Positions 10,072 through 19,976 of a DNA stretch of 64,000 nt are shown here, piece after piece. The stretch is taken from assembly GCF_029846115.1 (NCBI RefSeq), contig NZ_JARVZZ010000001.1, forward strand, positions 868,001 to 932,000, given 5' to 3'. The stretch's first letter is position 1, and each line of letters opens with the position of its first letter. The translations under genes were made by a program, and so were the position numbers. Below the pieces are notes generated by a model. It saw only the letters and a list, made by a program, of their open reading frames with translations. It did no database searches and was not told where the DNA came from. Origin of the DNA: Serratia marcescens. GTDB taxonomy: Bacteria; Pseudomonadota; Gammaproteobacteria; Enterobacterales; Enterobacteriaceae.

Positions 10072-12149
10072 AAGGCCGCCTGCTGGATGCTGTCCCACTC
10101 ACCACGCTTTCCGGGGTTGGCGCCAGCCAGGCGGGCAAACTGGCCAAAATTGGCCTCGAGACCATTCAGGATCTGCTGCTGCACCTGCCGCTGCGCTACG
10201 AAGACCGCACTCGCCTCTACCCGATCAACGATCTGCTGCCGGGCATCTACGCCACGGTAGAAGGGGAAGTGCTGCGCAGCGACATCAGCTTCGGCCGCCG
10301 CCGCATGTTAACCTGCCAGATCAGCGACGGCACCGGCATCCTCACCATGCGGTTCTTCAACTTCAACGCCGCAATGAAGAACAGCCTGGCCACCGGCCGC
10401 CGCGTGACCGCCTATGGCGAGATCAAGCGCGGCAACCACGGCGCGGAAATCATCCATCCGGAATACCGCATTCAGGGCGAAGCCAGCGAGGTCGAGCTGC
10501 AGGAGTCGCTGACGCCGGTTTACCCCACCACTGAAGGGGTGCGGCAGGCCACGCTGCGCAAGCTGACCGACCAGGCGCTGGAGCTGCTGGATACCTGCGC
10601 CATCGCCGAGCTGCTGCCGCCGGAGCTGAGCGGCGGCCTGATGAGCCTGCCGCAGGCGCTGCACACCCTGCATCGCCCGCCGCCGGACATCCAGTTGGCG
10701 GATCTGGAGCTGGGCAAACACCCGGCGCAAAAACGCCTGATCCTCGAAGAACTGCTGGCGCATAACCTCAGCATGCTGGCGGTGCGCGCCGGCGCGCAGA
10801 GTTATCAGGCGCAGCCGCTGCTGCCGGACGATCGGCTCAAAAACCGTTTTCTCGCCCAGTTGCCGTTCTCGCCGACCGGCGCGCAAACGCGCGTGGTGGC
10901 CGACATCGAAGCCGATATGCAAAAAGACTTCCCGATGATGCGGCTGGTGCAGGGCGACGTCGGCTCAGGCAAAACGCTGGTGGCGGCGCTGGCGGCACTG
11001 CGCGCCATCGCGCACGGCAAGCAGGTGGCGCTGATGGCGCCGACCGAGCTGCTGGCCGAGCAGCACGCCAACAATTTCCGTCAGTGGTTCGAGCCGCTGG
11101 GGCTTGAGGTCGGCTGGCTGGCCGGCAAACAGAAAGGCAAGGCGCGCATCGCGCAGCAGGAAGCCATCGCCAGCGGCCAGGTGTCGATGGTGGTCGGCAC
11201 CCACGCCATCTTCCAGGAGCAGGTGCAGTTCAACGGGCTGGCGCTGGTGATCATCGATGAGCAGCACCGCTTCGGGGTTCATCAGCGGCTGGCGCTGTGG
11301 GAGAAAGGCGAAGAGCAAGGCTTCCACGCCCATCAGCTGATCATGACCGCCACGCCGATCCCGCGCACGCTGGCAATGACCGCCTATGCCGATCTCGATA
11401 CCTCGGTCATCGACGAGCTGCCGCCGGGCCGCACGCCGGTGACCACCGTCGCCATCCCCGATACCCGCCGCGCCGACATCATTCAACGGGTGAAGAGCGC
11501 CTGTCTGGAAGAGGGGCGGCAGGCTTACTGGGTGTGTACGCTGATCGAAGAGTCCGAACTGCTGGAAGCACAGGCGGCGGAAGCCACCTGGGAAGAATTG
11601 AAAACCGCGCTGCCGGAGCTGAAGGTGGCGCTGGTGCACGGCCGCATGAAAGCGCAGGAAAAGCAGGCGGTGATGCAGGCGTTTAAACAGGGCGAGCTGC
11701 AGCTGCTGGTCGCCACTACGGTGATCGAAGTCGGCGTCGACGTGCCGAACGCCAGCCTGATGATCATCGAAAACCCGGAGCGGCTGGGCCTGGCGCAGCT
11801 GCACCAGCTGCGCGGCCGCGTAGGACGCGGCGCCGTGGCCTCACACTGCGTGCTGCTGTACAAAACGCCGCTGAGCAAGACTGCGCAAACGCGCCTGCAG
11901 GTGCTGCGCGACAGCAACGATGGCTTCGTCATCGCGCAGCGCGATCTGGAGATCCGCGGTCCGGGCGAGCTGCTGGGCACCCGCCAGACCGGCAGCGCCG
12001 AATTCAAGGTGGCGGATCTGCTGCGCGATCAGGCGATGATCCCCGAAGTGCAGCGCGTCGCTCGCCATCTCCATCAGCATTATCCGGAGCACGCCCAGGC
12101 GCTGATTGAACGCTGGCTGCCGGAGAAGGCGCGTTATTCCAACGCATAA
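10068..12149 (+). CDS. recG: ATP-dependent DNA helicase RecG
   Basis: A 693-residue branch-migration helicase that remodels stalled forks and Holliday junctions; the length matches E. coli RecG. The N-terminal wedge domain (about 1-150) has an OB-like fold with the region DRTRLYPINDLLPG. The motor carries Walker A GDVGSGKT (near residues 296-303), the DEQH box, motif III TATPIPRTLA, and motif VI with GRVGRG. The start is fixed by the ATGA overlap with trmH and by homologue length. It ends at a strong hairpin shared with gltS. Confidence 0.97.
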   Translation: MKGRLLDAVPLTTLSGVGASQAGKLAKIGLETIQDLLLHLPLRYEDRTRLYPINDLLPGIYATVEGEVLRSDISFGRRRMLTCQISDGTGILTMRFFNFNAAMKNSLATGRRVTAYGEIKRGNHGAEIIHPEYRIQGEASEVELQESLTPVYPTTEGVRQATLRKLTDQALELLDTCAIAELLPPELSGGLMSLPQALHTLHRPPPDIQLADLELGKHPAQKRLILEELLAHNLSMLAVRAGAQSYQAQPLLPDDRLKNRFLAQLPFSPTGAQTRVVADIEADMQKDFPMMRLVQGDVGSGKTLVAALAALRAIAHGKQVALMAPTELLAEQHANNFRQWFEPLGLEVGWLAGKQKGKARIAQQEAIASGQVSMVVGTHAIFQEQVQFNGLALVIIDEQHRFGVHQRLALWEKGEEQGFHAHQLIMTATPIPRTLAMTAYADLDTSVIDELPPGRTPVTTVAIPDTRRADIIQRVKSACLEEGRQAYWVCTLIEESELLEAQAAEATWEELKTALPELKVALVHGRMKAQEKQAVMQAFKQGELQLLVATTVIEVGVDVPNASLMIIENPERLGLAQLHQLRGRVGRGAVASHCVLLYKTPLSKTAQTRLQVLRDSNDGFVIAQRDLEIRGPGELLGTRQTGSAEFKVADLLRDQAMIPEVQRVARHLHQHYPEHAQALIERWLPEKARYSNA

Positions 12150-12150
12150 A

Positions 12151-12176
12151 AAAGGGCGCCGCAGGCGCCCTCTTTC
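12151..12176. terminator. Shared terminator of recG and gltS
   Basis: AGGGCGCC (12153-12160) pairs with GGCGCCCT (12164-12171) around GCA. A run of A on the left side makes it a strong terminator for minus-strand gltS, and weaker for recG. Confidence 0.8.
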
Positions 12177-12193
12177 CGTGATGACTCGCGATA

Positions 12194-13405
12194 TCACCCC
12201 ACCGCCGGGAACACCGGCAGCAGCAGATACAGCTTGATGACGATGGCATTGGCGATATCGATAAAGAATGCCCCCACCATCGGCACCACCAAAAACGCCA
12301 CGTGCGACGGACCGAAGCGATCGGTGATCGCCTGCATGTTGGCGATCGCCGTCGGCGTGGCGCCCATGCCGAAGCCGCAGTGGCCAGCGGCCAGCACCGC
12401 CGCGTCGTAGTTTTTACCCATCACCCGGTAGGTAACGAAGATCGCGTACAGCGCCATGACCAGCGTCTGCACCGCCAGGATCGCCAGCATCGGCAGCGCC
12501 AGCGAGGCCAGCTCCCACAGGCGCAGGCTCATCAGTGCCATCGCCAGGAACAGCGACAGGCTCACGTTGCCCAGCACCGATACCGCGCGCTCGAACACGG
12601 TATAGAAACCGGTGAAGGCCAGCGTGTTGCTGAGGATCACCCCGACGAACAGCACGCAAACAAAGTTCGGCAGTTCAAACACCGTGCCGCTCAGCAGGCC
12701 GGCAATCAGTTGCCCCAGACTCAGACAGATGGCGATCATGGCGATGGTTTCGATCATCACCAACGAGGTGATCAGGCGGCCGCTTTCAGGCTTCTCGAAG
12801 CCGCTCGGCTGCACGCTGTCATCCGGGGTGCCTTCCGGCGTGGAGGAGTGTTTGACCAGATAGCGCGCCACCGGGCCGCCGATCAGGCCGCCCAGCACCA
12901 GGCCGAAGGTGGCACAGGCCATGGCAACTTCCGTCGCGTTTTCAAAACCGTAGCGCTCGATGAACAGCTTGCTCCAGGCGGCCCCGGTACCATGGCCGCC
13001 CGACAGGGTGATCGACCCGGCGATCAGGCCCATCAGCGGATCCAGCCCCAGCATTTTCGCCATGCCGATGCCGATGGCGTTCTGCACGATAAGCAGCCCC
13101 AGCACCACGAACAGGAATACCACCAGCACCTTGCCACCGGCGCGCAAACGCGCCAGGTTGGCGTTCAGACCGATGGTAGCGAAGAAGGCCAGCATCAGCG
13201 GGTCCTTCAGCGACATGTCAAAACTGATTTCCCAGTTGACGAGCTTTTTCAGGGCTAACAGCAGAAGGGCCACCAGCAAACCGCCGGCGACGGGAGCAGG
13301 AATGGTATATTTTCGCAGCAGAGGAATGGTTCTGACGCACTTGCCCCCGAGGAGCAAAACCAGCGTCGCCGCGACTAACGTGCCATAAGTATCAAGATGA
13401 AACAT
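12194..13405 (-). CDS. gltS: Sodium/glutamate symporter GltS
   Basis: A 403-residue inner-membrane carrier for sodium-coupled L-glutamate uptake. The two inverted-repeat halves each have a glycine-rich re-entrant loop: GLIAGSITLSGGHGTGAAW in the first and AAGHCGFGMGATPTAIANM in the second. The N-terminus MFHLDTYGTLVAA matches E. coli GltS, which is 401 residues. It is convergent with recG, as in E. coli, and divergent from xanP with a 240-base gap. Confidence 0.96.
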   Translation of the reverse strand: MFHLDTYGTLVAATLVLLLGGKCVRTIPLLRKYTIPAPVAGGLLVALLLLALKKLVNWEISFDMSLKDPLMLAFFATIGLNANLARLRAGGKVLVVFLFVVLGLLIVQNAIGIGMAKMLGLDPLMGLIAGSITLSGGHGTGAAWSKLFIERYGFENATEVAMACATFGLVLGGLIGGPVARYLVKHSSTPEGTPDDSVQPSGFEKPESGRLITSLVMIETIAMIAICLSLGQLIAGLLSGTVFELPNFVCVLFVGVILSNTLAFTGFYTVFERAVSVLGNVSLSLFLAMALMSLRLWELASLALPMLAILAVQTLVMALYAIFVTYRVMGKNYDAAVLAAGHCGFGMGATPTAIANMQAITDRFGPSHVAFLVVPMVGAFFIDIANAIVIKLYLLLPVFPAVG

Positions 13406-13575
13406 CCAGGTACTCCATGTAAGGGAAAAGATCCAAATAAAAATAATAAGTTATAGAAAACCACTTAGTTTTTAAACTTGATGAGTGCGGGATTAGAAGT
13501 AAAAAACGCTGAGATGACAAGAAAAAATGAATGAAAATGCGACATAAACGAGAAAGTCGGCAGCATAATATTTAC

Positions 13576-13591
13576 GCGCAACCGTTTGCTT
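13576..13591. promoter_or_regulatory. PurR-like operator upstream of xanP
   Basis: The 16-mer GCGCAACCGTTTGCTT matches 13 of 16 positions of the PurR consensus ACGCAAACGTTTGCGT and keeps the CG centre. It sits 55-70 bases before the xanP start. Purine-dependent repression of this permease would fit its role; binding is inferred. Confidence 0.6.
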
Positions 13592-13645
13592 TTGCGGGGA
13601 GGAGCATTAAAATGCCTGCTTTGCCGTATCTGGAAACGCCACACC

Positions 13646-15046
13646 ATGAGCATGTCATCCTCCGAGCTTGATGCCGCACGCCAAGCCGCCTCAGAACCCC
13701 GCGCCAGTGAACTGATTTATCGCCTGGAAGATCGCCCGCCGCTGCCGCAAACGCTGTTTGCCGCCGGCCAGCATCTGTTGGCGATGTTCGTCGCGGTGAT
13801 CACTCCGGCCCTGCTGATCTGCCAGGCGCTAGGCCTGCCGGCACAGGATACCCAGCACATCATCAGCATGTCGCTGTTCGCCTCCGGTCTGGCTTCCATT
13901 CTGCAAATCAAAACCTGGGGGCCGGTGGGTTCCGGGCTGCTGTCGATTCAGGGCACCAGCTTCAACTTCGTTTCGCCGCTGATCATGGGCGGTCTGGCGC
14001 TGAAAAACGGCGGCGCCGATGTGCCGACCATGATGGCCGCGCTGTTCGGCACCCTGATGGTCGCCTCCTGCACCGAAATTTTGCTGTCGCGCGTGCTGCA
14101 TCTGGCTCGCCGCATCATCACCCCGCTGGTTTCCGGCATCGTGGTGATGATCATCGGCCTGTCGCTGATTCAGGTCGGCCTGACCTCGATCGGCGGCGGC
14201 TACGCCGCGATGAACGATCATAGCTTCGGCTCGCCGAAAAACCTGCTGCTGGCCGGCGCGGTGCTGGCCGTGATCATCCTGCTGAACCGCCAGCGCAATC
14301 CTTACCTGCGCGTGGCTTCGCTGGTGATCGCCATGGCGGTCGGCTATCTGTTGGCCTGGGCGATGGACATGCTGCCCGCCGATGCCCCTGCGGCCCCCAC
14401 GGCGGCAATCACTATCCCCACGCCGCTCTATTACGGCCTGGGCTTCGACTGGAACCTGCTGCTGCCGCTGATGCTGATCTTTATGGTCACCTCGCTGGAG
14501 ACCATCGGCGACATCACCGCTACCTCCGACGTCTCCGAACAGCCGGTCAGCGGGCCGCTGTATATGAAGCGCCTGAAGGGCGGCGTGCTGGCCAACGGCC
14601 TGAACTCGATGCTGTCGGCGGTGTTCAACACCTTCCCTAACTCCTGCTTCGGCCAGAACAACGGCGTGATCCAGCTGACCGGCGTCGCCAGCCGCTACGT
14701 CGGCTTCGTGGTGGCGCTGATGCTGATCGCGCTGGGGCTGTTCCCGGCGGTGGCCGGCTTCGTGCAGCACATTCCCGAGCCGGTCCTGGGCGGCGCGACC
14801 ATCGTGATGTTCGGCACCATCGCCGCCTCCGGCGTGCGCATCGTGTCGCGCGAGCGTCTGAACCGCCGTGCCATCATGATCATGGCGCTGTCGCTGGCCG
14901 TCGGCATGGGCGTCTCCCAGCAGCCGCTGATCCTGCAGTTCGCGCCGGACTGGCTGAAAACCCTGCTCTCTTCCGGCATCGCCGCCGGCGGCATTACCGC
15001 CATCGTGCTGAACCTGGTGTTCCCGCAGGAACACGAGAAGAAGTAA
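13646..15046 (+). CDS. xanP: Xanthine:proton symporter XanP
   Basis: A 466-residue NCS2/NAT-family permease importing xanthine with protons. The NAT signature [17 protein letters not shown] is present (near residue 340), as are the QH motif in GQHLLAMF and the GTSFNF motif (near 110). Similarity to E. coli XanP (YicE, 463 residues) is high throughout. The ATG at 13646 is chosen because the N-terminus then matches; an earlier in-frame start would add 20 basic residues. The GTG/ATG alternatives two codons on cannot be excluded. A PurR-like site precedes it and a good terminator follows. Confidence 0.95.
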   Translation: MSMSSSELDAARQAASEPRASELIYRLEDRPPLPQTLFAAGQHLLAMFVAVITPALLICQALGLPAQDTQHIISMSLFASGLASILQIKTWGPVGSGLLSIQGTSFNFVSPLIMGGLALKNGGADVPTMMAALFGTLMVASCTEILLSRVLHLARRIITPLVSGIVVMIIGLSLIQVGLTSIGGGYAAMNDHSFGSPKNLLLAGAVLAVIILLNRQRNPYLRVASLVIAMAVGYLLAWAMDMLPADAPAAPTAAITIPTPLYYGLGFDWNLLLPLMLIFMVTSLETIGDITATSDVSEQPVSGPLYMKRLKGGVLANGLNSMLSAVFNTFPNSCFGQNNGVIQLTGVASRYVGFVVALMLIALGLFPAVAGFVQHIPEPVLGGATIVMFGTIAASGVRIVSRERLNRRAIMIMALSLAVGMGVSQQPLILQFAPDWLKTLLSSGIAAGGITAIVLNLVFPQEHEKK

Positions 15047-15063
15047 CCCGCCCATTGACGTTC

Positions 15064-15090
15064 AAACGGCCGCTTGCGGCCGTTTTTTAT
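15064..15090 (+). terminator. Terminator of xanP
   Basis: AAACGGCC (15064-15071) pairs with GGCCGTTT (15078-15085), then a T run. Located 17 bases after the stop. Confidence 0.88.
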
Positions 15091-15174
15091 TGTCTATCAG
15101 ACCATTGCCCTTGAGATGCCCGGCCAATTGCGGCATAAACAGGGTATCTTTTTTGACCGATGCGGATGTAGACG

Positions 15175-16836
15175 ATGAAATTTATCGGAAAGCTGTTGCT
15201 GACGTTGCTGCTGCTGATCGTGCTGGCGGTAGTGGTGCTGTACCTGGTGGGGCAAACCCGCTGGGCGGCAGGCCGCCTGAGCGCCTGGATCAGCGACAAC
15301 AGCGAATACCGCCTGTCGATAGGAAAAATAACCCATTCGTGGAGCCAGCCGGACCAGATCGGTCTGGAAGACGTCCAGCTGGCACGTAACGGCCAGCCGC
15401 AGGCGCTGGTCGCCAAACGCGTCGATCTGGGCCTCAGCCTGCGCCAAATCACCGAGCCGCGCTATTTCCACAGCGTCACGCTGCGCGACGGCACGCTGAA
15501 CGTGCAGCCGCAGGCGGCGGCGCTGCCTGTACAGGCCGACGTGCTGCAGCTGAGCAACATGGCGTTACAGTCCAACGATAACGAGTGGCAGCTCAACGCG
15601 CAGCAGGTCACTGCCGGCATCACGCCGTGGCGCCCGCTGGCCGGCCATCTGCTGGGGGACAACAACCAGTTTCAGTTCAGCGCCGGTTCGATGACGCTGA
15701 ACGGCATCCCCGCCTCGAAGGTGTTGGTGCAAGGGGAGCAAAAGCAGGGCCAGCTGCTGTTGAACAACTTCGGCGCCGATCTGGCGCAGGGCGACCTGAC
15801 CGGCGTGGCCAGCCGTGCCGTCGACGGCAGCTGGCAGGTGGATCGCCTGCGGCTGAGCGGCGTGCGCCTGCAAACCCCGTTGACGCTGGCGGAATTCATG
15901 CAGCGCTTTACTACCCTGCCGCCGGTCACCCTCAAGCGTTTCGATCTGATAGACGCGCGCCTGGAAGGCAAGGCGTGGGCGTTTAACGATCTCGATCTGT
16001 CGCTGCAAAACGTCAGCATGGAAAAAGGCGACTGGCGCAGCGAAGACGGCTCGCTCAACGTCAACGCCAGCGATGTGATCAACGGCAGTTTCCACCTGAT
16101 CGATCCGATCGCCACCCTGCGGCTCTCCTCCGCCGGCATCGCCATTCAGCAATTCACCACCCGCTGGGAAGGCGGGCTGCTGCGCACCTCCGGCAACTGG
16201 CTGCGCGCGGGCAAACGCCTGCAGCTGGACGAAGTGGCCATGGCGGCGCTGGAGTACACCCTGCCGATCGACTGGCGCGAGCTGTGGCTGAAACCGCTGC
16301 CGGACTGGCTGGCGGAGGTGTACGTCACCAAGCTGACCACCAACCGCAATCTGATCATCGATATCAACCCGGCCTTCCCGTTCCAGATCACCGCGCTGGA
16401 CGGCTATGGCAGCAACCTGCTGCTGGCGCGCGATCGCCAGTGGGGCATCTGGTCCGGCTCGCTGAACCTGAACGGCAGCGAGGCGACCTTCAACAAGATA
16501 GACGTGCGGCGCCCTTCGCTGGCGCTGAACGCCGACGCCAATCAGATTAACGTCACCGAGCTCAGCGCCTTTATGCCTAATGGGTTGCTTGAGGCCAAAG
16601 CGACCGTCGATCAGCTGCCGGGCAAGCCGTTCCAACTGACGCTGCACGGCCGTTCGGTACCGATCAACACCTTGCAGCAATGGGGATGGCAGCCGGTACC
16701 GCTGACGGGCGACGGCAACCTTGAACTGCAGTTGAAAGGGCTGCTGAACAGCGACGGGCCGTTCAAAGCCTCGTTGAAAGGCAATCTGCAGGCCACCGCC
16801 GGCGACGGCCAAGCGGTGAACCAACAACTGCCGTAA
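15175..16836 (+). CDS. yicH: AsmA-family protein YicH
   Basis: The 553-residue protein has one N-terminal membrane anchor (MKFIGKLLLTLLLLIVLAVVV) followed by a long, largely beta-strand periplasmic domain with repeated 'LxLxDVxL' type strands. This is the layout of AsmA/YicH proteins, bridge-like lipid-transfer relatives linked to outer-membrane phospholipid homeostasis. E. coli YicH is 569 residues, so this is slightly shorter. It ends 35 bases before convergent yiiD; in E. coli yicH is not next to yiiD, so this junction marks a rearrangement. Specific function is not established. Confidence 0.92.
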   Translation: MKFIGKLLLTLLLLIVLAVVVLYLVGQTRWAAGRLSAWISDNSEYRLSIGKITHSWSQPDQIGLEDVQLARNGQPQALVAKRVDLGLSLRQITEPRYFHSVTLRDGTLNVQPQAAALPVQADVLQLSNMALQSNDNEWQLNAQQVTAGITPWRPLAGHLLGDNNQFQFSAGSMTLNGIPASKVLVQGEQKQGQLLLNNFGADLAQGDLTGVASRAVDGSWQVDRLRLSGVRLQTPLTLAEFMQRFTTLPPVTLKRFDLIDARLEGKAWAFNDLDLSLQNVSMEKGDWRSEDGSLNVNASDVINGSFHLIDPIATLRLSSAGIAIQQFTTRWEGGLLRTSGNWLRAGKRLQLDEVAMAALEYTLPIDWRELWLKPLPDWLAEVYVTKLTTNRNLIIDINPAFPFQITALDGYGSNLLLARDRQWGIWSGSLNLNGSEATFNKIDVRRPSLALNADANQINVTELSAFMPNGLLEAKATVDQLPGKPFQLTLHGRSVPINTLQQWGWQPVPLTGDGNLELQLKGLLNSDGPFKASLKGNLQATAGDGQAVNQQLP

Positions 16837-16844
16837 TGCACTAC

Positions 16845-16870
16845 GCGGCCCGCCCTTAAGGCAGGGCCGC
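16845..16870. repeat. Inverted repeat between convergent yicH and yiiD
   Basis: GCGGCCC (16845-16851) pairs with GGGCCGC (16864-16870), with an inner GCC/GGC pairing. It could end transcription from either side, but no T tract follows on either strand. Confidence 0.45.
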
Positions 16871-16871
16871 C

Positions 16872-17819
16872 TTACTCTTCCAGCGCTTCAGAGCCGCCCT
16901 GATCCAGCGGCACATCCGGTTCGGCCGGCAACACCATGTAGGTGCCTTCGAACACCGCTCCCTTATCCTCGTCGCCGAACAGATGCACTTCGGCCTGCAC
17001 GCGCGCGCGGCGGCCACGTGCCAGACGCGCCAAATCGCCGCTCAGCGAGCCGAGATCCGCCACCGCTCGCGGCCTGCCGGTGATCGGTTTGCTGTAGCGA
17101 ATGTGCGCGTCCGCCAGAATGATGGTGCCGCCGAGATGGCGCTCGCGCAGCAGCAGCCAAATCAGCCCCCAGGCGGTCAGCGTCGCCAGCGAGAACAGGC
17201 TGCCGGCGAACAGCGTGTGGTGCGGATTCTGGTTGCCGATTTCCGGCATGGTGGTGACAAAGCGCTGGCCGGTGTATTGGCTGATGCGCACGCCCATCTT
17301 TTCGCTCAGCGGGATATGTTCATACCAGGCCTGCTGCAATTGGCCGCACCAGTCGGGGCGATGCAGGATATCGTCCAGCGTCGCTACCGGTTTGATCATC
17401 AAAAAGTGGCGGATCGGGGTGGTCTGCGGCGCAGTGATCTCCCCCTGATTGACGAACCCCAGCTTGGCGAAGAAATCCACCGCGTCCTCACGGGCGCTAC
17501 ACACCACCCGCTTTACACCTTCCTGCCGCGCAACGGACTCCAACGTCATCGCCACCAGCGTCCCCAGCCCTTTATCCTGCAGCGTCGGGTCTACCGCCAG
17601 AAAACGGATCGCCGCCTCGTTGTCGGCATTAATGTACAGCCGCCCGATGGCGACGATTTTACCGGCCTCGTCCACCACCATTTGGTGATGGGCCATGGCG
17701 TCATAGGCATCCTTTTCCGAACCCACCGGCTGGTGCAGCGGCTTGCGCAGCATTTCCCAGCGAAACTGGTAATACTCCTTCAGTTCTTGCTCTGTTACGG
17801 GTACTCGTAGGTGATACAT
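16872..17819 (-). CDS. yiiD: YiiD: GNAT acetyltransferase-hotdog thioesterase fusion
   Basis: A 315-residue two-domain protein. Residues 1 to about 150 form a GNAT acetyltransferase fold ([22 protein letters not shown] is the acetyl-CoA loop with QDKGLG). Residues about 170-315 form a hotdog-fold thioesterase-like domain ([21 protein letters not shown]). E. coli YiiD has the same architecture and has been tied to initiation of fatty acid synthesis through malonyl-ACP decarboxylation; that assignment is from memory. It follows dtd by 21 bases and is the last gene of a yihX-yihY-dtd-yiiD group. Confidence 0.93.
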   Translation of the reverse strand: MYHLRVPVTEQELKEYYQFRWEMLRKPLHQPVGSEKDAYDAMAHHQMVVDEAGKIVAIGRLYINADNEAAIRFLAVDPTLQDKGLGTLVAMTLESVARQEGVKRVVCSAREDAVDFFAKLGFVNQGEITAPQTTPIRHFLMIKPVATLDDILHRPDWCGQLQQAWYEHIPLSEKMGVRISQYTGQRFVTTMPEIGNQNPHHTLFAGSLFSLATLTAWGLIWLLLRERHLGGTIILADAHIRYSKPITGRPRAVADLGSLSGDLARLARGRRARVQAEVHLFGDEDKGAVFEGTYMVLPAEPDVPLDQGGSEALEE

Positions 17820-17840
17820 AGACGCCTGTTCTCCGAATGC

Positions 17841-18278
17841 TTAGACCTGTAGCCAGAATGTCACCGGACCATCGTTGACCAGCGCCACCTGCATGTCGGC
17901 GGCGAATTCGCCGGTCTGGGTCTCTACGCCGCGTTCGCGGCACTGGCCAACAAAATATTGATACAACCGATCGGCTTCCTGCGGCGCAGCGCCGCGCGAG
18001 AAGCTGGGCCGCATGCCCTTTTGGGTGTCCGCCGCCAGGGTGAACTGCGAAACGACCAGCACGCTGCCCCCGGCCTGCTGGACGTTGAGATTCATCTTGT
18101 CGTTCTCGTCGCCGAAAATGCGGTATCCCAACACGCGTTCACACAGGCGCTGCGCTTTTTGCTCGTTATCGCCCTGCTCTACGCCCAATAACACTAACAA
18201 ACCGGGGCCAATCTTGCCTACCGTCTCGCCACCCACCGTGACGCTGGCGTTTAACACCCGTTGAATCAACGCAATCAT
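17841..18278 (-). CDS. dtd: D-aminoacyl-tRNA deacylase
   Basis: The 145-residue homodimeric enzyme hydrolyses D-aminoacyl-tRNAs (and Gly-tRNA-Ala), preventing D-residues entering proteins. The SQFTL motif is at residues 77-81 and the Gly-cisPro motif at G137-P138 in NDGPVTFW, the two active-site signatures. The true start is 18278 ([12 protein letters not shown]); the frame stays open far upstream through yihY without meaning. Its ATG overlaps the yihY stop by four bases, so translation is coupled. Confidence 0.96.
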   Translation of the reverse strand: MIALIQRVLNASVTVGGETVGKIGPGLLVLLGVEQGDNEQKAQRLCERVLGYRIFGDENDKMNLNVQQAGGSVLVVSQFTLAADTQKGMRPSFSRGAAPQEADRLYQYFVGQCRERGVETQTGEFAADMQVALVNDGPVTFWLQV

Positions 18279-19168
18279 TCCTGCTGCCCTTCTGGTTTTT
18301 GTTCCTGTTGCTCCGCCTTCTGCCGGCGGTAGTCGCGGTATTCGCCGATGGTCACGGTGATTTCCGCGCCGAGTAACACGATACACCAGCTCCAGTAGAC
18401 CCACAGGAATAAAATCGGGATCACCGCCAACACGCCGTAAATCAGCTGATAGGAGGGGAACATGGTGACGTACAGCGCAAATCCCTTCTTGCCCAGCTCG
18501 AAAAGCAATCCGGCCACCACCGCGCCAATCAGCGCATCCTTCGGCGGCACCCGCACCGTCGGCACGATGCAATACAGCAGCCAGAAGGAGATGCACGACA
18601 AAATCAGCGGGAAGATACGCAGCACCTGATCCACCAAACCGTTGACGCCGGTCTGCGCCAACCAGTTGAGCGACAGCAGGTAGGAGCTGATGGCCATGCT
18701 GGCGCCCACCAGCAGTGGCCCCAGCGTCAGCACCATCCAGTACACGGCGAAGGAAAAGACGATCGGCCGCTTGTTCTTGCTGCGCCAAATGGTGTTCAGC
18801 ACGCTGTCCACCGAGGAGATCAACAGCAACGCGGTGACGATCAGCCCGCAGGTGCCGACGGCGGTCATCTTGTTGGAGTTGGCGACGAACTGTTCCAGGT
18901 AGTTCTGTATGACGTTGCCGGCGGCCGGCACGAAATTGGAAAAGATGAAGCTCTTCAGCTGTTCGCTGATGTCGGAAAACATCGGGAAAGCGGCGAACAG
19001 CGCGAACACCACGGTGACCAGCGGGACCAGCGACAGCAGGGAAACATAGGCGAGATGGCCCGCCAACATCGTCAGGCCATCGTGATCGATACGCTGGTAC
19101 AGCAACCGTCCGAAGGTGACGCCGGGCTTAATCGCAGAGGGCAGCTTCTTGCGGCGGAAAAACGACAT
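18275..19168 (-). CDS. yihY: YihY/BrkB-family inner membrane protein
   Basis: A 297-residue protein with six predicted membrane helices, the UPF0761/YihY (formerly 'BrkB', misnamed RNase BN) family. Characteristic segments are [16 protein letters not shown], the [12 protein letters not shown] stretch and [16 protein letters not shown] near the end. The C-terminal tail is charged and glutamine-rich. The ATG at 19168 is preferred to a GTG two codons upstream because GGAG lies five bases ahead of it. The biochemical role is unknown. The stop overlaps the dtd start. Confidence 0.92.
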   Translation of the reverse strand: MSFFRRKKLPSAIKPGVTFGRLLYQRIDHDGLTMLAGHLAYVSLLSLVPLVTVVFALFAAFPMFSDISEQLKSFIFSNFVPAAGNVIQNYLEQFVANSNKMTAVGTCGLIVTALLLISSVDSVLNTIWRSKNKRPIVFSFAVYWMVLTLGPLLVGASMAISSYLLSLNWLAQTGVNGLVDQVLRIFPLILSCISFWLLYCIVPTVRVPPKDALIGAVVAGLLFELGKKGFALYVTMFPSYQLIYGVLAVIPILFLWVYWSWCIVLLGAEITVTIGEYRDYRRQKAEQQEQKPEGQQE

Positions 19169-19219
19169 GGTCACTCCTTGATGTCAGTTGATACGCCTTA
19201 AGCTTAACGCGCTCCGCAC

Positions 19220-19810
19220 TCATTGAGCAAAATAGGCCGGCACCACGTCGCGATCGGTGACATGCACCGTCTTGATCCCCAACGCCTGCGCGGCGAGGAC
19301 ATTCGCCGGGTGATCGTCGAAGAACACCGCGTCGGCGGCGGCGGTGTTTTCCGCAGCCAGCACATGCTGATAAATGTTGGCTTCCGGCTTGCGCATGCCG
19401 AGATCCTGCGACAGATAGAGATGATCGGCGGCGGCGGCCACTTCAGGATAGTGCTGCGGCCAGTAGTTGCAGTGCAGACGGTTGGTGTTCGACAGTACCA
19501 CCACCCGGTGACCCTCGTTGCGCAGGCGCTGCATGATGTCGATCACCTCCGGGCGAAGCGCGACGAATACCGCCTGCCAGCCGGTGGCGAATTGCTCGAA
19601 GCTGAGCGCGATGCCCATTTCATCGCACAGCTTGCCGGCGAAGTCTTCGTCGCTGATTTCACCGCGTTCATGTTGCTGGAACACCTCACCCATGGCGAAA
19701 CGATCGGACAGCACCGCCAACGGCGTGCCGCTCAAATTGCTCCACACGCCCAGCACACGCTTGAAATCGATATCGACGATCACATTACCTAAATCAAAGA
19801 TATACAGCAT
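19220..19810 (-). CDS. yihX: HAD-family glucose-1-phosphate phosphatase YihX
   Basis: A 196-residue cytosolic haloacid dehalogenase-fold phosphatase. Motif I is IFDLGNV with the nucleophile at D6, motif II is VVLSNTN, motif III is the lysine in MRKPEAN and motif IV is FFDDHPAN. E. coli YihX releases phosphate from alpha-D-glucose-1-phosphate, linked to glycogen turnover; that substrate is inferred by similarity. The start at 19810 follows an AGGAG element and matches the homologue; the frame extends upstream without conservation. First gene of the minus-strand group with yihY, dtd and yiiD. Confidence 0.94.
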   Translation of the reverse strand: MLYIFDLGNVIVDIDFKRVLGVWSNLSGTPLAVLSDRFAMGEVFQQHERGEISDEDFAGKLCDEMGIALSFEQFATGWQAVFVALRPEVIDIMQRLRNEGHRVVVLSNTNRLHCNYWPQHYPEVAAAADHLYLSQDLGMRKPEANIYQHVLAAENTAAADAVFFDDHPANVLAAQALGIKTVHVTDRDVVPAYFAQ

Positions 19811-19922
19811 AGTCCTCTCCTGATGGGCCGGTGAGATTTCACTGTAGCGGGAAAAGGAACAGCTGAACAGGGAGCGAACGGAAAAGCGCATAGCGCGCCG
19901 CACAAACGGGGAACAACAGAGG

Positions 19923-19952
19923 AAAAAACTCAGGGCGCGAGAACCGCGCCCT
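19923..19952 (-). terminator. Terminator of bipA
   Basis: AGGGCGCG (19932-19939) pairs with CGCGCCCT (19945-19952). On the minus strand it is followed, after a short spacer, by six T (A run at 19923-19928). It lies 25 bases past the bipA stop. Confidence 0.75.
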
Positions 19953-19976
19953 AAGCATGAGACACTCAATCAGCGA

